From assembly GCA_958295985.1 (NCBI GenBank), contig OY282432.1, forward strand, positions 3,864,517-3,928,516: DNA of 64,000 nt, written 5' to 3'. Below, one piece after another: positions 55,813 to 64,000 of the stretch. Origin of the DNA: an uncultured Candidatus Binatia bacterium (GTDB lineage: Bacteria; Desulfobacterota; Binatia; UBA9968; JAJDTQ01). The notes under the pieces were generated by a model. That model made no database searches and was not told where the DNA came from. It saw only the letters and a program-made list of their open reading frames with translations. The translations under genes were made by a program, and so were the position numbers. How positions within the stretch are numbered: the first letter of the stretch is position 1; every line of letters starts with the position of its first letter.

Positions 55813-58107
55813 TCACGGCTCCGAGACGAAGGGACGGAACTGTTCGTAGAGGTCGCGGAGTCTGGCCTTGTAGTAGTCCACGTTCTCATCCGGGCTGGCA
55901 GGGTCCCATTCCGAGACATGCCGGCAGTTCTCGTTCACCATCACGTTGGCCCCTTCCCCCGCGACGTAGTAGGAGATCTGATCCCCGGACAGGTACTTCC
56001 GTTCCGATCGCAGGGCCACCTCATAGGCGCCGCGGGGATGTTGTTTCCCGCCCTTGACCTTTATCTGGTAGTCGTCCAGCGATTCCCGCAGGGTCTCGGT
56101 CCGCTTCAGCAGGAACAGATCGAGGCGGTGGTGCGTGATGGCCTCACGATACCGTTCGTACAGCGCCGGGACCTCGCCCTTCCGTCCCCGGAGCAGGAGC
56201 CTGAGCATTTCCTCCAGCCACTCGCGCCGGTAACGCTCGATCCCGCGTCCGCTCAAATCGGAACCGCTCACGAAGAGTTCGTCCCGCTCGGCCAGAAGCG
56301 CGTGATTCCCCGGCGCGTAGCAGAACATCGCCGGACATCGCGCCAGCGGCAGCTCTACCTTCCACGGCAGCGACACCGCCGCCTCCGCCACCAGCGCCTC
56401 CACCGCCGGGGCGCCGGCAAGCCCGGCCGGGGGAACGAAGTAGATGCCGCCGGCATCCACCGTGACCACCCGACCGTGGCGCTCCTCGATCTCCGCGGCC
56501 AACCGGCGAACCAGCTCACCCCCGGCCCGGGTCACGCGGTCCGCCGCACCGAAGTCGTTGAAGCGGCCGGCGGGGAACGCCAGGTATTCGTGGAACGCGT
56601 CCAGCAGCACCTTGATTCCGGACCGAACCGTTGCCGCGAAACGGCCGTCCTCCCCGGCCGGAGCGGCGTCGGACCATTGCCCGGGCCGTTCCCGGAGCTC
56701 CCGGAACCCATCCAACAATCCGGGAAAGACCCCGAGTTCGTCCGCCTCCGGACGGCCATCACCGGACAGCATGACGGCCGGGTACAGCGCCATGACATCG
56801 CAATGCACTACAGGCCGGGACACCCCCCGGACGTTCAGCGCCGCATACTTCCGAGCGACCGGCGCCCGGGTCATGGGCGCGGGGATGGAATGGCGCCGGG
56901 CGAGATATTCCCTGAGCATGAGCCAATCGATCTTCGTCGGGTCGTCCGCAAGCGCCGTCTCCTGGTAACGGGACGGAAAGATCCGGGACTGGACGTAGTA
57001 ACCGGGCGAGAGGACTGCGGATATTTCCCGGGTTTCGCGGACGTCGTCGAGCGCGTAACGAAAAAGCGTGTCCGGATCGTGATCGAAATACCAGCTTGCC
57101 TCGGCGCCCGTGATATAGGTGCGGTCCGGCGACGCCACGCCGAAATGGCGCGCCACGTCCTTGAGGCCGTTTCGCCTGAGCTCACGGCCGGCTTCACTGT
57201 AGCGCTGCGCGAGGAACCACGTGTCGATGACGTGGCGCCCATGGATCGCGTAGTTCCGATACGGGATGACGCGGTCGCCGGCCTGAAACCGCGCCTGGCG
57301 GTGGCGCAGTACTCCGCCGTCCCTGCCCACCGTCAGGTCCACGCCGTACCGCCGGGCGCGCTCTTCCATGTACGGAAGGTCGAAGCGGAAGATGTTGTGC
57401 CCCTCGATCACGTCGGGGTCACGGGCACGAATCTCGCGGACCATTTCCGCCAGCATCTCCCCTTCGTCATGGTCCCTGCCGGATATGAGCCGCTCCCAAC
57501 CGCTGCTGTCCGACATGGCGACGGCGGTGATGCGGTCGCCTTCCCGGAGCGGATTGGGAAACTCGAAGCCGTCCGTCCGATACACCTCCAGGTCGATCTG
57601 CATGCGTACGAGACGGTCGAAGGGCATGCCCAGAAAGTGGGTCTTCCCGGACCACAAGAGGTATTGCTGCACGGGGTCGCGCAGGTAGAAATACGGCACT
57701 CCCGGGGCGCCGAGGCTTTTGCCGCTCTTGCGCCGGAGATAGGATTTGGCCGACTCCAGGCTTCCGACGTCCGGGAAACAGACCAACCGACGGAACCTGC
57801 CCGTTCCCGACAGCGGCTCGATCCGGCAGTCGCCGCCCCATCCTGCGATCTTGTCCTCGGACGTCAGCCAGAGGAACGGCTCGAACGGAACCGTACCGGA
57901 AACCAGCGAGGACGGCGCACGGGAGAAGAGCCGGATACGGCCATGGCCTTCGAGCTCCACCCCCACCACCTCCGGCGTCGCGTCGTGACCGTACAGCACC
58001 GGGTCGTATTGGCGGGTCGAATCGCACATGATGGATGAGTCCGCAAGCGCCCGTCTCCGGGAAACGGCTTGCCGGACCCATGACCTGTGTAACAGATACC
58101 GGTTCAT
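55813..58107 (-). CDS. Family B DNA polymerase homologue with degenerate polymerase motifs
   Basis: 764 residues. The 3'-5' exonuclease looks intact: Exo I IDLEVYRTDGFEF (D172, E174), Exo II GHNIFRFDLPYM (D243), Exo III YALDDVRET (Y351, D355). Polymerase motif A is DVMALYPAVML with D437, but motif B (KVLLDAFHEYLAFPAG, residues 499-514) lacks the usual N-S-x-Y-G. Motif C reads VDAGGIYFVP at 550-559, where DTD(S/G) is expected; the second Asp is missing. It resembles the PolB2-like group. It could act as an exonuclease or structural factor rather than a replicase. Confidence 0.85.
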   Translation of the reverse strand: MNRYLLHRSWVRQAVSRRRALADSSIMCDSTRQYDPVLYGHDATPEVVGVELEGHGRIRLFSRAPSSLVSGTVPFEPFLWLTSEDKIAGWGGDCRIEPLSGTGRFRRLVCFPDVGSLESAKSYLRRKSGKSLGAPGVPYFYLRDPVQQYLLWSGKTHFLGMPFDRLVRMQIDLEVYRTDGFEFPNPLREGDRITAVAMSDSSGWERLISGRDHDEGEMLAEMVREIRARDPDVIEGHNIFRFDLPYMEERARRYGVDLTVGRDGGVLRHRQARFQAGDRVIPYRNYAIHGRHVIDTWFLAQRYSEAGRELRRNGLKDVARHFGVASPDRTYITGAEASWYFDHDPDTLFRYALDDVRETREISAVLSPGYYVQSRIFPSRYQETALADDPTKIDWLMLREYLARRHSIPAPMTRAPVARKYAALNVRGVSRPVVHCDVMALYPAVMLSGDGRPEADELGVFPGLLDGFRELRERPGQWSDAAPAGEDGRFAATVRSGIKVLLDAFHEYLAFPAGRFNDFGAADRVTRAGGELVRRLAAEIEERHGRVVTVDAGGIYFVPPAGLAGAPAVEALVAEAAVSLPWKVELPLARCPAMFCYAPGNHALLAERDELFVSGSDLSGRGIERYRREWLEEMLRLLLRGRKGEVPALYERYREAITHHRLDLFLLKRTETLRESLDDYQIKVKGGKQHPRGAYEVALRSERKYLSGDQISYYVAGEGANVMVNENCRHVSEWDPASPDENVDYYKARLRDLYEQFRPFVSEP

Positions 58108-58204
58108 GGCGCGATGAAGCTCCCCGCACGCCGGGGCTCCGTTACGCGCCTCCGGTGCGGTGGAGGCAGGCCGTACCCTGTGTTTGGATGAACGGATATG
58201 CTAT

Positions 58205-58999
58205 ATGAACCGGATGGTTTCCGACGCCGTCTCCCTTATCCGCCGGCCCCGTTTGCGGCGACCCTTCCTGATTCTCTCCTTCTCGGGGTGGAGTGACGCC
58301 GGGTCTTCGGCCACCTCCGCGGTCCGGTATCTCGTCGAGCAGCTCCTGGCCTCGGAGTTGGCCCGGATCGACCCCGAAGAGTACTACGACTTCTCGGTTC
58401 ACAGGCCTCACGTACGTCTGGTGGACGGACAACGGGAGATCGAGTGGCCTTCCTACGACTTTCACTATTACAAGACCGGCAGCGACCTCGACCGGGATTT
58501 CATCTTCGCTTCGGGGGCCGAGCCGCATCTGCACTGGAAGTCCTTCTCCACCACCGTGCTGGATCTTGCGCGGCATTGGAAGGTTGCCCGCATCATCACC
58601 CTGGGGGCGCTTCTGGACGAGGTGCTCTACACGAAACCGGTGCCCCTGAACGGCTTTTCGTCCGACCCTTCCTTGATGAAGGAGTTGAACTTTACACCGT
58701 CCCGGTATCAGGGGCCCACCGGCATCGTCGGGATCTTGAGCGACACCTTCCGCAAGGAGGGCATACCGCACGTGAGTCTATGGGCGGCCCTGCCGCACTA
58801 CCTGGCGCCGTCTCCGAATCCGCGCGGAACCCTGGCCCTGGTCCTGCGCCTGACCCAGTGGCTCGGGATACGCATCGACACCGGCCCCCTGGAGCGTGCC
58901 GCGGGTGAATTCCAGAACAAGGTAAACGACGTGGTCAACAGCGACCCCAACCTGACGGCTCTCGTGCGGGAGCTTCAGAAGCACGAGTTCGAGCAATAG
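58205..58999 (+). CDS. PAC2 family protein
   Basis: 264 residues from ATG 58205 (another ATG at 58214). Typical PAC2 opening PFLILSFSGWSDAGSSATSA and conserved YYDFSVHRPHVRLVDG, then ITLGALLDEVLYTKPVPLNG. The archaeal/eukaryal relatives are proteasome assembly chaperones; bacterial members have no settled role. It is divergent from the PolB gene, with 97 bases between starts, and is followed by a cytochrome gene after 14 bases. Confidence 0.85.
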   Translation: MNRMVSDAVSLIRRPRLRRPFLILSFSGWSDAGSSATSAVRYLVEQLLASELARIDPEEYYDFSVHRPHVRLVDGQREIEWPSYDFHYYKTGSDLDRDFIFASGAEPHLHWKSFSTTVLDLARHWKVARIITLGALLDEVLYTKPVPLNGFSSDPSLMKELNFTPSRYQGPTGIVGILSDTFRKEGIPHVSLWAALPHYLAPSPNPRGTLALVLRLTQWLGIRIDTGPLERAAGEFQNKVNDVVNSDPNLTALVRELQKHEFEQ

Positions 59000-59013
59000 T
59001 GGAGGGAAGAAGC

Positions 59014-59460
59014 ATGTCGAGAGTACGGTGGCTATGGGTCTTGATCGCGGGAACGTTCCTGATGGCGGGTCCGAGTGCCGTCTCGGCCGCGCAGTTCGAC
59101 AAGGTGATCGAGGGACGCCAGCAACTGATGAAGGACATCGGCCAGGCCGGCAAGGGCCTGCGCTCCGCCACCGCCCCCGCGTCGGTGGCCGCCAGTGCCG
59201 ACGAGCTGGCGGAAGCGTTGGCCAAGATCAACGCCGACACGTTTCCCAAGGGAAGCGCCGACGGCTCGCGCGCCAAGCCGGAGATCTGGGAGCAGTGGGA
59301 CGAGTTCGCGGCAAAGGCCAAGAACGCCGTAACGCTGGCCCAGGACATCGCGGCAAAGGCCCGGGCGGGCGAGAGCACCGCCGAGCTGGTCAAGTCCTTC
59401 GGCAAGAACGCCTGCGGGAGCTGCCACCGACCCTTCCGAAAACCCAAGCAGAAAAGTTGA
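59014..59460 (+). CDS. Cytochrome c' (class II) type protein
   Basis: 148 residues from ATG 59014 with GGAGGG upstream. Signal peptide LWVLIAGTFLMAGPSAVSA, four-helix-type middle (QFDKVIEGRQQLMKDIGQA) and the heme motif CGSCHRPFR near the C-terminus, as in cytochromes c'. Exported heme protein, possibly for NO binding or electron transfer. Closely spaced after the PAC2 gene. Confidence 0.88.
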   Translation: MSRVRWLWVLIAGTFLMAGPSAVSAAQFDKVIEGRQQLMKDIGQAGKGLRSATAPASVAASADELAEALAKINADTFPKGSADGSRAKPEIWEQWDEFAAKAKNAVTLAQDIAAKARAGESTAELVKSFGKNACGSCHRPFRKPKQKS

Positions 59461-59472
59461 CAGCCGTCGTCC

Positions 59473-59748
59473 ATGATTACCGAACACGTCGGGGAGACGG
59501 CCCTTCCGGACATCGAGGCGTGGGCCAACGGCATCATCCGGTCGGAGGACGGCACCGTGAAGGCGTTGGAGTCCTATCACGACGCGGACTCCAACACGTA
59601 CGTCATCCGTCTGTGCCGGGGCGCCCGGGTGCTGCTCTTCCGGCTCTCCGAAGCGCAGGTGCATACCCCCGGCCGCGAACCCGAGTGCGAGAAGACCCTT
59701 CGGAACAGGGTGAAGGAAGTGCGCCGCCTGCTGGGACGGTCTGAATGA
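59473..59748 (+). CDS. Small hypothetical protein
   Basis: 91 residues after the cytochrome c' gene by 12 bases. Mixed alpha/beta composition with a beta hairpin VKALESYHDADSNTYVIRL and a basic C-terminal helix (LRNRVKEVRRLLGR). No signal peptide or known motif. Probably co-transcribed with PAC2 and cytochrome c'. Function not recognised. Confidence 0.6.
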   Translation: MITEHVGETALPDIEAWANGIIRSEDGTVKALESYHDADSNTYVIRLCRGARVLLFRLSEAQVHTPGREPECEKTLRNRVKEVRRLLGRSE

Positions 59749-59775
59749 TCGTGCCCGTTGCGCGCGTACGCCGCT

Positions 59776-60744
59776 CTACAGTCCCGCCGCCATCTCCTTG
59801 GCGAAGTAGGTAAGGATCAGGTCGGCGCCGGCCCGTTTGATGGACAGCAGCACCTCCGGGACCACCGTGGTCTCGTCGATCCAGCCGTTCCGGGCGGCGG
59901 CCTTGATCATGGCGTATTCGCCGCTCACGTTGTACGCGGCCGTGGGATGGCGGAAGCGCCGCTTGACGCGCGAGATGACGTCCAGATACGAGAGCGCCGG
60001 CTTCACCATGACGATGTCCGCACCCTCCGCGATATCCGCCTCCACCTCCCGTAGCGCCTCGTCGCTGTTACCCGGGTCCATCTGATACGAACGACGGTCG
60101 CCGAACTGCGGCGTCGATTCCGCGGCCTCGCGAAACGGCCCGTAGAACCCCGACGCATACTTGGCGGCGTAGGCCATGATGACCACGTTCTCCAGTCCCT
60201 CTCCGTCCAGCCCTGCGCGAATCGCTCCCACCCGGCCGTCCATCATGTCGGACGGGGCGACGATGTCAGCGCCGGCCCGGGCGTGGGACAACGCCTCCTT
60301 GACCAGCAGCTCCAGCGAGGCGTCGTTGTCCACCTCGCCGTCCTCGACGATGCCGCAGTGGCCGTGGTCGGTATACTCGCAAAGGCAGACGTCCGTGATC
60401 ACCAACAGGTCCGGAGCCTTGTCCTTGATGGCCCGCACCGCTTCCTGCACCACGCCGCGCTCGGCGTAGGCCTCCGAGCCCACCGCATCCTTGGTCTCGG
60501 GGATGCCGAACAGGATCACGCCCGGAATACCCAGCCGCCACACGGTCTCGGCCTCCCTGGCCGCCCGGTCCACCGAAAGCTGGGCGATGCCGGGCATGGA
60601 GGCAATCGGTTGCTCCCGGTCGTGCCCCGGACACACGAACAAGGGGTAGATGAAATCGCGGGGACTCAACCCGGTCTCGCGCACGAGATCGCGCAGCAGG
60701 GCGGTCCGTCGAAGTCTTCGCGGTCGGGTTACGGGAAACGCCAT
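59776..60744 (-). CDS. hemB: Delta-aminolevulinic acid dehydratase (porphobilinogen synthase)
   Basis: 322 residues. Zinc cysteines in [14 protein letters not shown], first Schiff-base lysine region [28 protein letters not shown] and the second lysine region [12 protein letters not shown], with [13 protein letters not shown]. Condenses two ALA to porphobilinogen. It is the last gene of the ccsA-hemA-hemC-hemD-hemB run; a palindromic repeat lies in the gap to hemD. Confidence 0.97.
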   Translation of the reverse strand: MAFPVTRPRRLRRTALLRDLVRETGLSPRDFIYPLFVCPGHDREQPIASMPGIAQLSVDRAAREAETVWRLGIPGVILFGIPETKDAVGSEAYAERGVVQEAVRAIKDKAPDLLVITDVCLCEYTDHGHCGIVEDGEVDNDASLELLVKEALSHARAGADIVAPSDMMDGRVGAIRAGLDGEGLENVVIMAYAAKYASGFYGPFREAAESTPQFGDRRSYQMDPGNSDEALREVEADIAEGADIVMVKPALSYLDVISRVKRRFRHPTAAYNVSGEYAMIKAAARNGWIDETTVVPEVLLSIKRAGADLILTYFAKEMAAGL

Positions 60745-60779
60745 GATAGCCTCCCTGGTTTCGCGTGCCGTGGTTCGCG

Positions 60780-60808
60780 GTAGGGGCGAGTTTGAAACCC
60801 GCCCCTAC
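60780..60808. repeat. Palindromic repeat across the hemD stop codon
   Basis: GTAGGGGCGAGTTT then GAAACCCGCCCCTAC, a 29-base near-perfect palindrome (one mismatch in the arms). On the minus strand its opening TAG (forward 60805-60807) ends hemD. Same family as 19513 and 25621. Confidence 0.85.
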
Positions 60809-61632
60809 AATTCCTTTCCGCGTCTGTCAAAGCCTGGGACCGAAAAATCTGCCAACGCCCGGATCAGGCCCGGCACGGTGTATTCCCGGGCCACCACCTC
60901 CACTTGCAGGCCGCGTTTGCGGGCGGCGTCCGCAGTGATGGGGCCGATGCACGCCACCCGGACCCCTGGGGTCCGGGTTTCCGTGCCGGCCGTCGCGAGC
61001 AGGTCCATGAAAGCATTCACGGTGCTCGGACTCGTAAACGTGACCCAGTCCACCTGCTTCAGAACCCGCGCCAGCCTCCGGGCGCCCTGCCGCACGGGCT
61101 CGTTGCGGTAGGCTTCCACCACCGTCACCGTCGCGCCCCACCGGCGGAGGGTCTCGGGGAGCACGTCCCGGGCGCCCGCTACCCGCGCAAGCAGGAAACG
61201 GCGTCCGCGCACCCGATCCGTATCCAGAGCGGCCAGGATACCCTCCGCGCGATACTCCTCGGGCACGAGGCTCACGGAAAGGCCGCGGTCCTCCAGCGAG
61301 CGGGCGGTCTGCGGACCGATGGCGGCGATGTCGAGCCGCCCGAGACTGTCCATGCACCCCAGCGCCTCGCAACGCGCCAGGAAGTGCCGGACGCCGTTGG
61401 CGCTGGTGAAGACCAGCCAGTCCTGTGCCGGCAGGCCGCGCACGGCCTCGTCCAGGGCGGCGCCGTCCCGAAGCGGCAGGATCTCCACCGTGGGAAACAC
61501 CACTGCCCGGGCGCCCAGGGCTTCCAGGCCGCCCACGAAGGCTGCGCTCTGCTCGCGCGGACGGGTGATCAGGATCCGCCGTCCGCACAGCGGGGCATCG
61601 CCGGGTGGCGCCGGGGCCGCCGAGTCGCTCAC
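60805..61632 (-). CDS. hemD: Uroporphyrinogen-III synthase
   Basis: 275 residues from GTG 61632 overlapping the hemC stop (GTGA). Low-conservation family; recognisable parts are RRILITRPREQSAAFVGGLE, VFTSANGVRHFL, AIGPQTARSLEDRG and WVTFTSPSTVNAF, CIGPITADAARKRG. Ring closure and inversion of hydroxymethylbilane. The stop codon falls in the repeat at 60780-60808. Confidence 0.9.
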   Translation of the reverse strand: MSDSAAPAPPGDAPLCGRRILITRPREQSAAFVGGLEALGARAVVFPTVEILPLRDGAALDEAVRGLPAQDWLVFTSANGVRHFLARCEALGCMDSLGRLDIAAIGPQTARSLEDRGLSVSLVPEEYRAEGILAALDTDRVRGRRFLLARVAGARDVLPETLRRWGATVTVVEAYRNEPVRQGARRLARVLKQVDWVTFTSPSTVNAFMDLLATAGTETRTPGVRVACIGPITADAARKRGLQVEVVAREYTVPGLIRALADFSVPGFDRRGKEL

Positions 61633-62546
61633 GGCCGGGCCTCCTGCAGGACAGCGCCCGCCCCTTCATCCAGCAGTCTCTCGGCGAGCTGGATCCCCAG
61701 GGAGGCCGCATCCGCGCGCGCCCCCGAGACCTCTCCCCGGAAGATCCGCCTGCCGGACGCCTCCGCCACCATGCCGGTCAGCGAAACCCGGTCTTCCGCC
61801 ACCACCGCGCGCGCTCCCACCGGCACCTGGCAACCCCCTTCCAGGCGGCCCAGAAACGCCCGCTCGGCCTCCACTTCCAAGGCCGACGGCTCATGGTTCA
61901 GGAAGCGCAGCCACGCCACCTCGTGGCGCCGGGTCTCCAGACCCAGGGCCCCCTGGGCCACCGCGCTCAGCCAGGTCTCGGCCGGCAGCGGTTGGGTGGT
62001 CTCACGCTCCCGGCCCAAGCGCTTCATCCCCGCCAGCGCCAGCACCAGGGCGTCCACCTCGCCGCGCCGGAGCTTGGCCAGCCGCGTATCCACGTTTCCC
62101 CGTATGGGCACTACGGTCAGGTCCGGGCGGTGGTTCAGCACCTGGGCCCGCCGTCTGAGACTGCCGGTGCCGACCCGAGCCTCGGCCGGAAGCTCGGCGA
62201 GGCTCCCGGCAACATGGCTGATCAGCACGTCTCTCGGATCCTCGCGTTCCGGCACCGCGGCGATGGCCAACCCCTCCGGGGTCTCCGTCGGCAGGTCTTT
62301 CATGGAGTGCACCGCCACGTCGATGGCGCCTCCCAGAAGCGCCTCCTCGATCTCCTTGATGAACACCCCCTTGGCCCCGATCTTCTCGATGGGCAGGTTC
62401 CGGAAGCGGTCGCCGCTGGTCCTGATGGGCACCACTTCCACCGCGGCCTGCGTGTGGTGTTCCCGGATACGGCCTCGGACCCATTCCGCCTGGGCCAGGG
62501 CCAGCGGGCTGCGCCGGGTGCCGATGCGGACCCTGTGCATGCTCAC
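61629..62546 (-). CDS. hemC: Hydroxymethylbilane synthase (porphobilinogen deaminase)
   Basis: 305 residues from GTG 62546 (ATG at 62540 also possible). IGTRRSPLALAQA, FIKEIEEALLGGAIDVAVHS, SMKDLPTETPEGL and RGNVDTRLAKL are signatures. The dipyrromethane-binding Cys region reads AFLGRLEGGCQVPVGA, with the conserved Cys. Overlaps hemA and hemD by four bases each. Confidence 0.96.
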   Translation of the reverse strand: MSMHRVRIGTRRSPLALAQAEWVRGRIREHHTQAAVEVVPIRTSGDRFRNLPIEKIGAKGVFIKEIEEALLGGAIDVAVHSMKDLPTETPEGLAIAAVPEREDPRDVLISHVAGSLAELPAEARVGTGSLRRRAQVLNHRPDLTVVPIRGNVDTRLAKLRRGEVDALVLALAGMKRLGRERETTQPLPAETWLSAVAQGALGLETRRHEVAWLRFLNHEPSALEVEAERAFLGRLEGGCQVPVGARAVVAEDRVSLTGMVAEASGRRIFRGEVSGARADAASLGIQLAERLLDEGAGAVLQEARP

Positions 62547-63847
62547 GGATCGCCTCGCTCCGGCCCCGGCTCCTTGTCCAGGTCGAACAGCGCCCGGACG
62601 GTGTCATGGTAGGCGGCGTCTTCGTCGGGCCGCTCCTTGAGCCGCGTGAGGGGCCCGTGAAGGATCTTGTTGATCATGGCCGCGGTCAGGTCCTCGATGG
62701 CCTTGCGCTCCCGCTCGGAAACATCCTTGAGGTTCGACTCCAGCGACTTCCTGAGCTCTCCCTCCCGGATCTCTTCGAACCTTCGCTTCAGCGCGACGAT
62801 GGTAGGGACCTGATCCAGCGAGGCAAACCATCGATAGAATGTCTCCACTTCCTGGTCGACGATCAGCTCTCCCTTGTCGGCTTCGCTTTCCCTCCCTTTG
62901 AGGTTCTCCCGCGCCACACCGGTCAAATCGTCGATGTGATAGAGGTACACGTTGTCCAGGCCATTGATGAGGGGATCGAAGTTCCTGGGCACGCCGAGGT
63001 CGATCAGGAACATGTTGTCCTGCTTTCGCTCCCGCAGCACCTCGGCCGCGGTTTCACGCGTGATCAGCGCCTCCTCCGACTCCACCGAGCCGATAACCAC
63101 GTCGGCCAGCCGGAGGTAGCGGGCATGGTCCTCGAAACGAATGGGGCTGGCTTCGAAACGGTCCGCCAGTTCCACCGCCTTCTCGAAGGTGCGGTTGGTG
63201 ATCATCAGACCCCGCACGCCGTTCTCCACCAGGTGGCGCACCAGCGACTCGCCCATGACGCCGGAGCCGATGACCATCACGGTCTTTTCCTCCAGCCGGT
63301 CGAAGATCCGCTTGGCCAGGTCCACCGCCACCGAGCCCACCGACACCGGCCGGTTGGCGATGCCGGTTCCCTGCCTGACCCGTTTCGCCACGGAGAAGGA
63401 ACGATGGAAGAGACGGTGCAGGATACTGCCGACGGTGCCGGCCTGCTGGGCGATGGCGTAGTACTCCTTCAGTTGCCCGAGGATCTGGGGCTCCCCCACC
63501 ACCATGGAATCCAGGCTCGAGGCCACCCGGAAGATATGCCGCACCGCGCTCTTGCGGGCGTGGTGGTAGAGCTGGTCTTCGGTGGAGTCGATGCGGACGC
63601 CGGGCCGTTTCCTGAGAAAGTCCCCGATCTCGTCAAAGCCCGTCCGGCCGTCCCGGGCCACGGCCACCACCTCCACCCGGTTGCACGTGGACAGGATCAC
63701 GCCCTCGTCCACCGAGGGGAGCGTCACGAGTTCATGGAGCGACCCGTTGAGGAGCTTGGGAGAGAACGCGAGCTGCTCGCGGACCTCCACGGGCGCCGTC
63801 CGGTGGTTCAGGCCGACCACCAGTATCTGCCGTCCCGTCTCACTCAA
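62543..63847 (-). CDS. hemA: Glutamyl-tRNA reductase
   Basis: 434 residues from TTG 63847; GGAGG 5 bases upstream supports the start. GLNHRTAPVEVREQ, catalytic STCNRVEVVAV, NADPH-binding MVIGSGVMGESLVRHL and FLIDLGVPRNFDP. First committed step of the C5 heme pathway. Its start overlaps the preceding ccsA-like stop by eight bases. Confidence 0.96.
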   Translation of the reverse strand: MSETGRQILVVGLNHRTAPVEVREQLAFSPKLLNGSLHELVTLPSVDEGVILSTCNRVEVVAVARDGRTGFDEIGDFLRKRPGVRIDSTEDQLYHHARKSAVRHIFRVASSLDSMVVGEPQILGQLKEYYAIAQQAGTVGSILHRLFHRSFSVAKRVRQGTGIANRPVSVGSVAVDLAKRIFDRLEEKTVMVIGSGVMGESLVRHLVENGVRGLMITNRTFEKAVELADRFEASPIRFEDHARYLRLADVVIGSVESEEALITRETAAEVLRERKQDNMFLIDLGVPRNFDPLINGLDNVYLYHIDDLTGVARENLKGRESEADKGELIVDQEVETFYRWFASLDQVPTIVALKRRFEEIREGELRKSLESNLKDVSERERKAIEDLTAAMINKILHGPLTRLKERPDEDAAYHDTVRALFDLDKEPGPERGDP

Positions 63848-64000
63848 AGCGGCCTCCGTGGCGGCTCAGGAAAAATGCGTCTCCCCAGAGGAAGTAGGCC
63901 AGGACGATCATGAATCCCGCGATGGTCCACACCGCCGCCTTCCGGCCCCGCCAGCCTGCGGTCAGACGGCCGTGGAGGAGGATCCCGTACAGCAGCCAGG
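63840..64000 (-). CDS. CcsA/HemX-type cytochrome c assembly protein, C-terminal fragment
   Basis: Open frame from the right edge ending at TGA 63842-63840. Visible are about 53 codons: a C-terminal membrane segment (WLLYGILLHGRLTAGWRGRK, then VWTIAGFMIVLAYFLWG) and the tail FFLSRHGGRFE. The GWRGRK loop and position directly before hemA fit the CcsA/ResC-like cytochrome c biogenesis or HemX protein. Only the end is present. Confidence 0.7.
   Translation of the reverse strand, partial: WLLYGILLHGRLTAGWRGRKAAVWTIAGFMIVLAYFLWGDAFFLSRHGGRFE

Overview
The window is a G+C-rich (about 65%) chromosomal segment with dense, mostly operonic protein genes, one tRNA and no rRNA. Gene order and content suggest an uncultured Gram-negative bacterium of deltaproteobacterial grade (for example Desulfobacterota, Tectomicrobia or Binatota type). 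The signs are bS6-bS18-DUF2232-bL9, pth-bL25-prs-tRNA-Gln-spoVG-ispE, a K+-dependent-type membrane pyrophosphatase, ccsA-hemA-hemC-hemD-hemB, and many LLM, UbiD, amidohydrolase and zinc alcohol dehydrogenase genes. The lineage is an inference from context only.

Layout. 1-2549: an export-type ABC transporter (permease cut by the window edge, plus ATPase). 2714-4369: three tightly packed lower-G+C genes of unknown function. 4569-16291: a sugar-nucleotide-epimerase-like gene, trpBA, an MDR-type oxidoreductase, a PanE-like reductase, a hydrolase, a DUF4143 ATPase, cyclophilin, two inositol-monophosphatase-family enzymes, an MBL hydrolase and surE. 16399-23695: argS, an LLM flavoprotein, a threonine-synthase-like gene and a large FAD/Fe-S dehydrogenase. 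23772-27174: a toxin-antitoxin-rich accessory patch (truncated toxin with antitoxin, a convergent RelE/XRE pair, higBA) that also holds a family 5 uracil-DNA glycosylase. 27430-34598: two successive succinate dehydrogenase/fumarate reductase-like gene sets, one with a heterodisulfide-reductase-type CCG subunit and one with a membrane anchor. 34642-37206: an SDR and a split transketolase. 37212-37504: a collapsed IS3-type element beside an orphan antitoxin. 37944-46172: ribosomal, bioenergetic and translation housekeeping genes. 46222-52062: a decarboxylase-rich catabolic cluster (tandem zinc dehydrogenases, UbiD, ACMSD-type amidohydrolase, split ThDP decarboxylase). 52339-59748: a VOC protein, glutathione reductase, two cytochromes c, a PuuD-type membrane domain, a family B DNA polymerase with damaged polymerase motifs, and a PAC2 protein. 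59776-64000: the heme biosynthesis operon.

Between genes sit several families of short palindromic repeats. One, with core GGGGCGGGTTTNAAACCCGC, lies across the stop codons of three different genes. The strongest leads are the unknown three-gene cassette, the repeat that supplies stop codons, the motif-defective PolB, the doubled SDH locus and the rearranged toxin-antitoxin patch.
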